Assembly: GCA_036506275.1 (NCBI GenBank)
Contig: DASXSB010000054.1
Span: 1-64,000 of the forward strand
DNA length: 64,000 nucleotides
Direction of reading: 5' to 3'
Source: DASXSB01 sp036506275
GTDB taxonomy: Bacteria > Methylomirabilota > Methylomirabilia > Rokubacteriales > CSP1-6
A program made the position numbers and the translations under genes. Of the stretch, positions 16,017-22,772 are shown piece after piece. The notes below the pieces were generated by a model. That model did not search any database. It had not been told where the DNA came from and saw only the letters and a program-made list of their open reading frames with translations. Positions within the stretch are counted from its first letter, which is position 1. The number at the start of each line of letters is the position of its first letter.

Positions 16017-17491
16017 CACACGAGGCCGCCGGCGGTGACCACGATGCCCGGCACGACGACGACGGTGAGCAGGAAGATCGCCTGGACTTGCCGGCGCGTG
16101 AGGGCCACCGTGGGCAGCACCTCCGCCCGCGGCCGCATCGTCTGCGCGCGCTCCTCGCGCACGAGCCACGCCACCATGGCGAGCACGAGATCACTGTTCG
16201 ACATGTACGGAAAGAACGAGTTGCTGGCGAAGTCGCCGTCGCCGACCACCACCAGCCGAAAGTGCGCGCCCGCCGGCGCGCCCGGCCAGGTGCCTTCGGC
16301 GGCGACGGCGAGAATGCGCGGCCCCGGACGCGCGCGATCGGGAACGGGGGGGGCGCCGCCGAGGGAGCGGAGGTAGCTGTCCGTGCTGCTGGTGGCGAGC
16401 GGCGTCAGCGTGACCCCTTCCGCGGCGTCGATCTCGAGTGGCCGCGCGCCCGGAAAGAACGTGAGCGCGACCCCGCGCGTGATCGGGTGGCGCGCGTATT
16501 TCGCGACCGCCACCATCTGCTCGTCGGTGAAGTAGTGATCGAGCGGATCCACGATGACGCCCTCGCCCATGCGGATGCCGATCTTCACCAGCACCTCGGC
16601 CAGCCGCGTCTCCACCGGAAAATCGACGTCGTAGAGCAGGAGGGCGGCACCGCCGCGCGCCAGGTAGTCACCGACGGTATCCGACTCCGCGGGCGTGTAC
16701 GACGTGCGCGGACTCACTTCCACGAGGGCGCTGCACTCGTCGGGCACGCGCGGCATGGTGGCGACGGTGACCTTGCGGGTGGCGTAGCCCAGGCTCTCGA
16801 GCGCGCGCCGGAGCCGTCCCGACCCGTGCTGCTCGCCGAGAACGGCGGCGGCGCCCTCGGCGCCGTGGCTGTGCGTCTGGGTGCCCTCGAAGTGCGAGTG
16901 GTGCTCGAGGTTGTCGGTGTCGTATTCGCCGTGGCCGACGGCGAAGCAGATCGTCTTCGCGGACGCGCGCGTCACGCGGAGGAGGCCGAGCGCGATGTCA
17001 CGGTCGTCGGTGGTCATGACCTGGAGCCGGCGGCCGTCGCTCTCGAGCACGGCCACGTTGTAGCCGCGCACGCCGAGCTGGCTGGCCAGGCTCGGATACT
17101 GATCGGGATCGACCGTGCGCACGCGCACGTGTGGGCTCGTGCGCCCGAGGACCTCCACCATCGTCTTGGCGGCGCGTCCGGCCGCATCGTGCTTCTGGTA
17201 GAAGTACGTCACGCCGACGTCCGCGGTGAGCCCCTGCACCACCCGCAGCGTCTCCGGTGAGGGCGTGAAGACGCGCGCGGGCGTGACGTCGAAGTGAAGG
17301 TCGTGGCGGAAGAGGGCGACGTTGGCGAGCACCACGACGGCGGCGGCCGCCGCCAGGAGGAGGGCGCGCTGGAGGACGCCCCGCCATCCCACCGCCGGCC
17401 GCGGCAGGTGAAGACCGGCCGCGAAGAGGATCAGCAACGCCGCCATCACCACCACGAACCACCAGAGATTGACGAGGGGCGCCGTCTTCAC
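15998..17491 (-). CDS. GldG-like auxiliary component of an ABC exporter
   Basis: 497 residues. Two transmembrane helices at the N-terminus (LWWFVVVMAALLILFAAGL and ALLLAAAAAVVVLANVALF) and one at the C-terminus (AIFLLTVVVVPGIVVTAGG) flank a large periplasmic domain. That domain matches the ABC_transp_aux (GldG) family: DVTPARVFTPSPETLRVVQGL, VTYFYQKH, TICFAVGHGEYD, ALLLYDVDF and VVVGDGDFASNSFF. A His-rich insert (EHHSHFEGTQTHSHG, about residue 215) is not usual for the family and might bind metal. The start is GTG 17491, overlapping the permease stop (GTGA). In gliding bacteria GldA/F/G form an ABC transporter; here the cargo is unknown. Confidence 0.85.
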   Translation of the reverse strand: MKTAPLVNLWWFVVVMAALLILFAAGLHLPRPAVGWRGVLQRALLLAAAAAVVVLANVALFRHDLHFDVTPARVFTPSPETLRVVQGLTADVGVTYFYQKHDAAGRAAKTMVEVLGRTSPHVRVRTVDPDQYPSLASQLGVRGYNVAVLESDGRRLQVMTTDDRDIALGLLRVTRASAKTICFAVGHGEYDTDNLEHHSHFEGTQTHSHGAEGAAAVLGEQHGSGRLRRALESLGYATRKVTVATMPRVPDECSALVEVSPRTSYTPAESDTVGDYLARGGAALLLYDVDFPVETRLAEVLVKIGIRMGEGVIVDPLDHYFTDEQMVAVAKYARHPITRGVALTFFPGARPLEIDAAEGVTLTPLATSSTDSYLRSLGGAPPVPDRARPGPRILAVAAEGTWPGAPAGAHFRLVVVGDGDFASNSFFPYMSNSDLVLAMVAWLVREERAQTMRPRAEVLPTVALTRRQVQAIFLLTVVVVPGIVVTAGGLVWWVRRR

Positions 17492-18189
17492 CGGTCCGCG
17501 ATCACCCGCGTGGTGAGGAAGAGCCCGAGCAGCGCCACCGTCAGGTAGTAGCCGGCGTCGGAAAGAAAGAGGGAGCCGCTCACGAAGGTGGTGAAGTGGC
17601 CGATGAGCGACAGGTTGACGAAGACGAGGTCGAGCGGCGCCGGCAGCAGGTACGAAGCGGAGTCGGCGAACCAGAGCATGAGGAAGGCGCCCAAAGACAG
17701 CGCCGCCGCCACCACCTGGTTCTCGGTGAGCGCGGAGGCGAACATCCCCACCGCGATGAGAAGGAAGGCGAGGAGAACGAGCGCGAGGTAGCCGCCGTAG
17801 ATCGGGCCCCAGTCGGGCTGCCCGTAATGACCGAGGATGACCGCATACACGGACGACACGGCGAGCAGGGCCAGCACGAGGGTGAGGGTGGCGAAGAACT
17901 TCGCGAGCACGATCGCGATCTCGCGCACGGGCGCGGTGAGGAGCAGCTCCAGCGTGTCCGTCTTGCGCTCTTCCGCGAACGTGCGCATGGTCAGCACGGG
18001 CACGAGGAGCACGAGGAGCACGTACATCTGGTGAAAGATGTAGGTGAGGTTGGCCACCTTGGTGAAGAACAGCGTGAGGCTGAACGTGTAGCCGATCACG
18101 AGGAGGAAGACGCCGCCCACCGTGTAGGCGATGGGGGAGGTGAACGTCGCGTTGAGCTCCTTGCGCAGGAGCACCCCGAGCGTCCTCAT
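17488..18189 (-). CDS. ABC-2 type permease (GldF-like)
   Basis: 233 residues with six predicted membrane segments in the ABC-2 layout. It starts MRTLGVLLRKELNATF, which is the amphipathic coupling helix, then YTVGGVFLLVIGYTFSL, VLLVLLVPVLTMRTFAEE, LTLVLALLAVSSVYAVIL, YLALVLLAFLLIAVGMFAS and two more near the C-terminus. The motif MRTFAEERKTDTLELLLTAPV is typical of GldF/NosY permeases. ATG 18189 overlaps the ATPase stop (ATGA), and the stop overlaps the GldG-like start, so the three exporter genes are translationally coupled. Confidence 0.9.
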   Translation of the reverse strand: MRTLGVLLRKELNATFTSPIAYTVGGVFLLVIGYTFSLTLFFTKVANLTYIFHQMYVLLVLLVPVLTMRTFAEERKTDTLELLLTAPVREIAIVLAKFFATLTLVLALLAVSSVYAVILGHYGQPDWGPIYGGYLALVLLAFLLIAVGMFASALTENQVVAAALSLGAFLMLWFADSASYLLPAPLDLVFVNLSLIGHFTTFVSGSLFLSDAGYYLTVALLGLFLTTRVIADR

Positions 18190-18890
18190 GTCAGCGAGAG
18201 GAAGAGCGCCTCGAGGTCGGGCGTTTCCGCCATGCGGCAGATGGCGAGCAGCTCCCCGCGCAGGAGGATCGCCACGCGGTGCGCGACCTTCTCCATCTCG
18301 CCCAGGATGTGGGAGCTGATGATGAACGTGCAGTCGCCGCCGAGCTTGCGGATGAGGTTGCGCGTCTCGATGATCTGGCGCGGATCGAGGCCGTTGGTGG
18401 GCTCGTCGAGGACGACCACGTCGGGCCCGTGCACGAGCGCCTGCGCGAGCGCCACGCGCTGGCGGTACCCGCGCGAGAGCGTCCCGATGCGCGCGTCCAT
18501 CACGTCCGTGACCGCCACCCGCTCGCTCACGTCTTCGAGGGCCCGTCGCAAACGGCCGGCGGACACGCCGCGCAGGCGGGCCATGAAGGTGAGGAACTCG
18601 CGCACACGCATGTTCGAGTAGAGCGGGACCGCCTCCGGCACGTAGCCGATCCGCCGGCGCGCCTCCATCGCCTCGCGCACGGTGTCGTGACCGGCCACGA
18701 GGAGCCGCCCCGACGTCGGTGTGAGGTAGCCGGTGAGCATGCGGAGGAGCGTCGTCTTCCCCGAGCCGTTGGGGCCGAGGAGGCCGAGGACCTCGCCGGG
18801 CAGGACGTCCAGCGTCACGCCTCGTACCGCCGCCACCCCTCCGTAATACTTCGTGACCCGCTCGATACGAATGATGGGCGAGCGACTCAG
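18186..18890 (-). CDS. ABC transporter ATP-binding protein (GldA-like)
   Basis: The protein has Walker A LLGPNGSGKTTLL, signature LSRGYRQRVALAQAL, Walker B VVVLDEPTNGLDP and H-loop IISSHIL, all intact, so it should be an active ATPase driving the GldF-like permease. The first canonical start is GTG 18836, but that would cut off the family's first strand. The in-frame sequence IIRIERVTKYYGGVAAVRGV lies upstream and clearly belongs to the protein. The best way to include it is a CTG at 18890 with GGAG 6 bases before it (234 residues). A sequencing error upstream or an ATT/ATC start are alternatives. It is the first gene of the exporter operon, after the hairpin at 18937-18964. Confidence 0.88.
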   Translation of the reverse strand: MSRSPIIRIERVTKYYGGVAAVRGVTLDVLPGEVLGLLGPNGSGKTTLLRMLTGYLTPTSGRLLVAGHDTVREAMEARRRIGYVPEAVPLYSNMRVREFLTFMARLRGVSAGRLRRALEDVSERVAVTDVMDARIGTLSRGYRQRVALAQALVHGPDVVVLDEPTNGLDPRQIIETRNLIRKLGGDCTFIISSHILGEMEKVAHRVAILLRGELLAICRMAETPDLEALFLSLT

Positions 18891-18936
18891 GGCACGCTCC
18901 GCGGCGGGCGGTCGGAAACCGGCTGAGGAAATGCCG

Positions 18937-18964
18937 AGCCCGGGACGGTGCTCTGTCCCGGGCT
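18937..18964. terminator. GC hairpin after the metallo-beta-lactamase-fold gene
   Basis: AGCCCGGGAC (18937-18946) and GTCCCGGGCT (18955-18964) form a perfect 10-base stem with an 8-base loop. It lies 32 bases beyond the stop of the minus-strand gene at 18996 and before the ABC operon on the same strand, so it should separate the two transcripts. There is no T-run. Confidence 0.55.
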
Positions 18965-18995
18965 GCGCGGGTCGCGGGCGACGGGCGGGGAGGCG

Positions 18996-19805
18996 CTATT
19001 CGTAGTAGTCGGGCGCCTGCCTGGTCGCCTTGAAGGTCTCGGGATCGCGGGCGTAGAAGATCGATGCTCCTTCGGTGTCCCGGAAGTGCCGGATCCTCTG
19101 GTAGCCCTCGTACATCGCCATCGGACTCCACATTCCCCGCGGAAGGAGGTTCTTGTCCGTGAGCACGACCGTGCCCTGCTTCGGCAGCCGCACGAGCGCG
19201 AACTGGCTCCCCGGGGTGGGGCCGGACGTCCGGATGATCTCGATGCTGCGATCGTTGAAGAGGTCGAGGTTGCCGTCGAGCCGCACGACGTTGTACCCCG
19301 CGTCGGCAACGTCGCCGGGGACGTAGTACATCGAGGCGCCGCGTTCGGCGCCGGCCGCCGGCGTGGCCTCGTCGTTCTGGACCACGAACGTTGCGTTGGG
19401 GAACGTTCCCAGCCGCGCCGAGCGCGCGTGGCCGACCACGACGAACTTGATGTCCGACAGCGTGAGGCCGATGCGGGCGAGGTGGACGGCGACGGTCTCG
19501 TTCGTCGTCGTCCTGAGACCGAAGCCCGTGGCGAGCGGCCCCCACCACCCGGCGGCATCGGCCATCGTCGTGTCGCCGCCACCGGTGTCGAAGAGTACGT
19601 TGCCCCTCGGATGCTTGATGACGTAGAAGACGGGCGCCGCGTCGATCCCGGCGTGGCCGGCGATCTGAAGCGCCGCTTTCGTGAAACCACCGAGCGAGCC
19701 CGAGCTGAAGACGTAGAGCCGGAGGCCTGGCGGTGCCTGAGCGAATACCGGCGTCGCGGCGAGAGCGACGGTGAGGGCGGCGGCGAGCGCGGCTGAACGC
19801 TTCAA
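18996..19805 (-). CDS. Exported metallo-beta-lactamase-fold protein with degenerate metal motif
   Basis: 269 residues from TTG 19805, chosen for GGAGG 4 bases upstream and because a signal peptide (ALAAALTVALAATPVFA) starts at once. The fold matches AHL-lactonase-like MBL proteins: YVFSSGSLGGF, YVIKHPRGNVLFDTGGGD, LTLSDIKFVVVGHARSA, then LVRLPKQGTVVLTDKN and FYARDPETFKATRQAPDYYE. In active relatives the third strand ends in H-x-H-x-D-H; here it reads GHARSARLG, and the usual HD before PE-F is RD. Most zinc ligands are therefore missing. It probably does not hydrolyse lactones as relatives do and may bind a ligand or use other residues. A GTG at 19844 would add a 13-residue leader. Confidence 0.75.
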   Translation of the reverse strand: MKRSAALAAALTVALAATPVFAQAPPGLRLYVFSSGSLGGFTKAALQIAGHAGIDAAPVFYVIKHPRGNVLFDTGGGDTTMADAAGWWGPLATGFGLRTTTNETVAVHLARIGLTLSDIKFVVVGHARSARLGTFPNATFVVQNDEATPAAGAERGASMYYVPGDVADAGYNVVRLDGNLDLFNDRSIEIIRTSGPTPGSQFALVRLPKQGTVVLTDKNLLPRGMWSPMAMYEGYQRIRHFRDTEGASIFYARDPETFKATRQAPDYYE

Positions 19806-19910
19806 ATGGCCTCCGGGTACGGCATACGGCCTCGGCCATGACACTTTGAGGCGCCGGCGTCGGCGTTGTCAAGCGCTAACGCCGTTCGCCGGCGCCCGGC
19901 GGCGCGCGCG

Positions 19911-20276
19911 CTACGACGTCCGCATGTAGGCGGGCACCTCGCCCGTGAGAAAGTCCTCGCGGGGCGGTGCGAACACGTCGATCACCTCGGTGTCCTCGGG
20001 AAACCAGGCCTCGTGCTCGACCCCGCCCGGGATGAGGCCGACGTCGCCGGCGCGACACATCCGGCGCTCGTTTCCGAGTCGGAAGTCCATGCATCCGGAC
20101 ACGACCCAGAAGGCCTGCTCGTGCGGGTGCCGGTGCGCGCTGGCGTGGACTCCCGCCTTCATCGACCACCAGACCAGCATCTCCTTCTCGCCGGCGAGGA
20201 CGCGCCGGGTGATCTTGTCGGTCACTTTCTCTTCAGGGAGATGCTGGAGTGAGCTGAACCCCTTGACGAGTGGCAT
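19911..20276 (-). CDS. Small cupin-domain protein
   Basis: 121 residues and a single cupin barrel. Motif 1 is AGVHASAHRHPHEQAFWVVSG (His-x-His plus Glu metal ligands) and motif 2 is GDVGLIPGGVEHEAWF (second-shell His). ATG 20276 has AGGAGG 5 bases upstream. It is a typical cytosolic metal-binding cupin, but substrate and reaction cannot be assigned. Its neighbours are the MBL-fold gene on the same strand and a PEP-CTERM fragment on the other, and neither suggests a pathway. Confidence 0.85.
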   Translation of the reverse strand: MPLVKGFSSLQHLPEEKVTDKITRRVLAGEKEMLVWWSMKAGVHASAHRHPHEQAFWVVSGCMDFRLGNERRMCRAGDVGLIPGGVEHEAWFPEDTEVIDVFAPPREDFLTGEVPAYMRTS

Positions 20277-20377
20277 GCGCGCCTCCTTGACTGGTGCCCA
20301 AAGCTAGCATCGCCGCCGGCGCTGTCAAGGTGCGCTGCCCGCGTCGCCGCCGTCGGCGTTTCTTACGAACGTCGCTC

Positions 20378-20638
20378 AGCTACGCGTCGCTGTCCGGTCC
20401 CGGCTGGCAGGCGTACACGGGCGGACTCAGCGGCAGCATCTTCGACCGGACCGCGAACCTGACTCCGAACAAGCTGAGCGGGTTGTTCCTGGTGGTGGGC
20501 GCGGCCAACAGCGATTCCGACGACTCCTTCAAGATCAACTCCCTCACGGCCACGAACCCCGTCCCGGAGCCGGCCACGCTCGCCCTCCTCGGCACCGGCC
20601 TCGTGGGCATCGCCGTGCGGCGCCGCCGCAAGAAGTAG
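20378..20638 (+). pseudogene. C-terminal fragment of a PEP-CTERM exported protein
   Basis: The frame ends with a classic PEP-CTERM sorting tail: PVPEPATLALLGTGLVGIAV followed by RRRRKK. Before it is about 60 residues of beta-rich sequence (SGPGWQAYTGGLSGSIFD, LSGLFLVVGAANSDSDD). There is no signal peptide. The frame continues upstream only into DNA that is the 5' flank of the cupin gene on the other strand, encoding a Pro/Arg-rich nonsense run. The N-terminal part of the gene, including the secretion signal without which sorting cannot occur, is missing. It is followed by a strong terminator hairpin, so the 3' end is original. Confidence 0.6.
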
Positions 20639-20670
20639 CTCGTCCAGCGCTCCCCGGCGCTGCGTCATAA

Positions 20671-20706
20671 CGCGACGGCCCCGCCCCCCGCGGGCGGGGC
20701 GTCGCG
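20671..20706. terminator. Strong hairpin terminator after the PEP-CTERM fragment
   Basis: CGCGACGGCCCCGCCC pairs with GGGCGGGGCGTCGCG, about 15 base pairs with a single bulged G and a short CCCGC loop. It starts 33 bases after the stop at 20638. The stem is very stable, but there is no U-tract. Confidence 0.6.
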
Positions 20707-20788
20707 TCCGGCGACTCTCGCCGCGGTGCTCGAATGCGGTAGCATGCGGCCGCCGGCGCCACGAGGCCGGCGTGACTTCGAGGCGCAC

Positions 20789-21667
20789 ATGTTCGAGGGT
20801 TTCGAGCGGAGACGTGTCTCCACGGCGGGCGCCGACATCAACATCGTCCGCGCGGGGACGGGTCCGCCCCTCCTGCTCCTCCACGGCTATCCTCAGACGC
20901 ACGCGATGTGGCACCAGGTGGCGCCTCGACTCGCGGACGATTTCACCGTGGTCGGCGCCGACCTGCGCGGCTACGGAGACAGCGGCAAGCCGCCCTCCAC
21001 GCCCGATCACTTCGTCTACAGCAAGCGCGCCATGGCCACCGACGCGGTCGAGGTCATGCAAGCGCTCGGCTACGAGCAGTTCGCGGTGGCCGGCCATGAC
21101 CGCGGCGCCCGGGTGGCGTATCGCCTCGCCCTCGACCACCCGGACCGCGTGCGCCGGCTCGCCGTGCTCGACATCATCCCCACCCACACCGTCTTCAGCA
21201 CTGTCGACAAAGCCGTCGCCACGTCGACGTTTCACTGGTTCTTTCTCATCCAGCCTTACGACCTGCCCGAGCGGCTGATCGGCGGCGCGCCCGACTACTT
21301 CCTCGAGACGCTGCTCGCCCGCTGGAGCGGGAGCGGTCTCGACCGTTTCCGTCCCGAGGCGCTGGCCGAGTACGTGCGGTGTTTCAGGGACCCCGCCACC
21401 ATTCACGCCACCTGCGAGGACTACCGCGCAGGCGCCACCGTCGACTTCGCTCTCGACGCCAACGACTTCGGGCGGAGGACGATCGCGTGTCCGACTCTCG
21501 TGCTCTGGGGTGGCCTCGGCCGCGTCGAGCGTCGCGATCCGCTCAAGGTCTGGCGTCAGTGGGCCGCCGACGTCGCCGGTGGTCCGTTATCTTGTGGTCA
21601 CTTTTTGCCCGAGGAGGCGCCCGACGAGACGAGCGCCGCCCTGCGCGCGTTCTTTCGCCGGGACTGA
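20789..21667 (+). CDS. Fluoroacetate/haloacetate dehalogenase-type alpha/beta hydrolase
   Basis: 292 residues from ATG 20789 (GAGG 6 bases upstream; a longer frame begins at 20726). Residues known to matter in the fluoroacetate dehalogenase of Rhodopseudomonas palustris line up at near-constant offset. Nucleophile Asp104 is in AGHDRGAR, with carboxylate-binding Arg105 and Arg108. Acid Asp128 is in LAVLDIIPT. The fluoride pocket has His149-Trp150 (STFHWFF) and Tyr212 (CEDYRAG). Trp179 and catalytic His271 (CGHFLPEEAPDE) are also present. The oxyanion motif is LLLHGYPQTH. Together these predict hydrolytic removal of halide from 2-haloacetates (EC 3.8.1.3), although epoxide hydrolases share the scaffold. 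The next gene, an LLM oxidoreductase, starts 25 bases after the stop and is probably co-transcribed. Confidence 0.85.
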   Translation: MFEGFERRRVSTAGADINIVRAGTGPPLLLLHGYPQTHAMWHQVAPRLADDFTVVGADLRGYGDSGKPPSTPDHFVYSKRAMATDAVEVMQALGYEQFAVAGHDRGARVAYRLALDHPDRVRRLAVLDIIPTHTVFSTVDKAVATSTFHWFFLIQPYDLPERLIGGAPDYFLETLLARWSGSGLDRFRPEALAEYVRCFRDPATIHATCEDYRAGATVDFALDANDFGRRTIACPTLVLWGGLGRVERRDPLKVWRQWAADVAGGPLSCGHFLPEEAPDETSAALRAFFRRD

Positions 21668-21692
21668 GCGCGGGAGAGATCGAGGACATCCG

Positions 21693-22682
21693 ATGGCGCG
21701 CCTCAAGATCGGCTTCATCCCCATCGAGGGCGGGCACTACTACCGGGAGGCGCTGGAAGAAGTCGTCCGCGCCGAGGACCTCGGCTTCGACTCCGCATGG
21801 ATGGAGGAGCATCACGCGGTCGCCAATCATTACTGGCCGTCGCCGCTGACGGTCCTCGCCGGTTTCGCCACCCGCACGTCGCGCCTGATGCTCGGGACCG
21901 ACATCCTCGTCGCCGCCTTCTATCATCCCGTCCGCCTCGCCGAGGACGTCGCCCTCCTCGACGTGATGTCCGGCGGGCGTATGACGCTCGGCATCGCCAT
22001 CGGCTACAAGCCCGACGAGTTCGCGCTCTACGGGGTGGAGCTCGAGAAGCGGGGCGCGCGCTTCGAGGAGCAGCTCGCGATCGCGAAGGCGTTATGGACG
22101 GAAGATCACGTCCGCTTCGAGGGCCATTACTACACGGTGGCGGGAAGTCTGGAGCCGAAGCCCGTGACGAAGCCCCACCCGCCCGTCTGGATCGGCGGGT
22201 GGGGCGACCTGACGCTGCGGCGCGCGGCCACTCTTGCCGACAACTGGATCCCGGGACCGACGGCGGACCTGAAGCGGCTGCTGGAGGGGAAGCGCGCGTT
22301 CCTGGACCACCGCCGCGCGGCGGGACGCGCGACCGCCGTCAGCGAGTGGCCGCTCACCCGCGACGTCATCATCGCGGAGTCCGACGCCGAGGCGCGTGCG
22401 CTCGCGGAGCGCCACATCATGGTCGCGTACCGCAAGGAGTACGCGGGCGGGTGGCGCCATCCGTTCATCGACGCCGGCATCGCCACCGATCTCGACAAGC
22501 TGATGGAGGACCGATTCATCATCGGCGGCCCCGAGCAGTGCGTGGCGAAGATAAGGCGCTTCGCCGAGGCGTACGGGATGACGCACCTGATCTGTCGGAT
22601 GTTCTTCCCCGGCATGCCGCACGCACACATCATGAAAGAGCTGGAGCTGATCGCGCGCGAGGTGATGCCGGCGTTCCGATGA
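21693..22682 (+). CDS. LLM-class flavin-dependent oxidoreductase
   Basis: 329 residues with the full bacterial luciferase-like (beta/alpha)8 barrel: ALEEVVRAEDLGFDSAWM, MEEHHAVANHYWPSPLTVL, MLGTDILVAAFYHPVRLAED, MSGGRMTLGIAIGYKPDEF and HPPVWIGGWGDLTLRRAA. The family uses F420 or reduced FMN supplied by another enzyme to oxidise or reduce small substrates. Which cofactor is used here is not clear. The ATG at 21693 has GAGG 7 bases upstream. It is complete, unlike the truncated relative at 6.2 kb. Co-directional with, and 25 bases from, the haloacetate-dehalogenase-type gene, it may act on the same or a related organic acid. Confidence 0.88.
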   Translation: MARLKIGFIPIEGGHYYREALEEVVRAEDLGFDSAWMEEHHAVANHYWPSPLTVLAGFATRTSRLMLGTDILVAAFYHPVRLAEDVALLDVMSGGRMTLGIAIGYKPDEFALYGVELEKRGARFEEQLAIAKALWTEDHVRFEGHYYTVAGSLEPKPVTKPHPPVWIGGWGDLTLRRAATLADNWIPGPTADLKRLLEGKRAFLDHRRAAGRATAVSEWPLTRDVIIAESDAEARALAERHIMVAYRKEYAGGWRHPFIDAGIATDLDKLMEDRFIIGGPEQCVAKIRRFAEAYGMTHLICRMFFPGMPHAHIMKELELIAREVMPAFR

Positions 22683-22720
22683 CCCGGTCTGACCATATCC
22701 CGGCATGCAGGCTAAGTGTC

Positions 22721-22729
22721 TGATATACT
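22721..22729 (+). promoter_or_regulatory. Extended -10 promoter element before the DHODH-like operon
   Basis: TGATATACT fits TG-N-TATAAT with one mismatch and stands out in GC-rich flanks, 44 bases before the earliest possible start of the operon. No clear -35 is present. It closely resembles the element at 6965-6973. Confidence 0.45.
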
Positions 22730-22772
22730 GTCGTTTGCCCGGTAACCCGGAGCGGGAGGGAGTGAGAGCGAG

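Noticed and set aside
17488..19872. 794-codon minus-strand frame joining the permease to DNA as far as 19872
   Set aside because: Only the last 233 codons look like protein (ABC-2 permease). The upstream part is an out-of-frame reading of the ATPase and MBL-fold genes.
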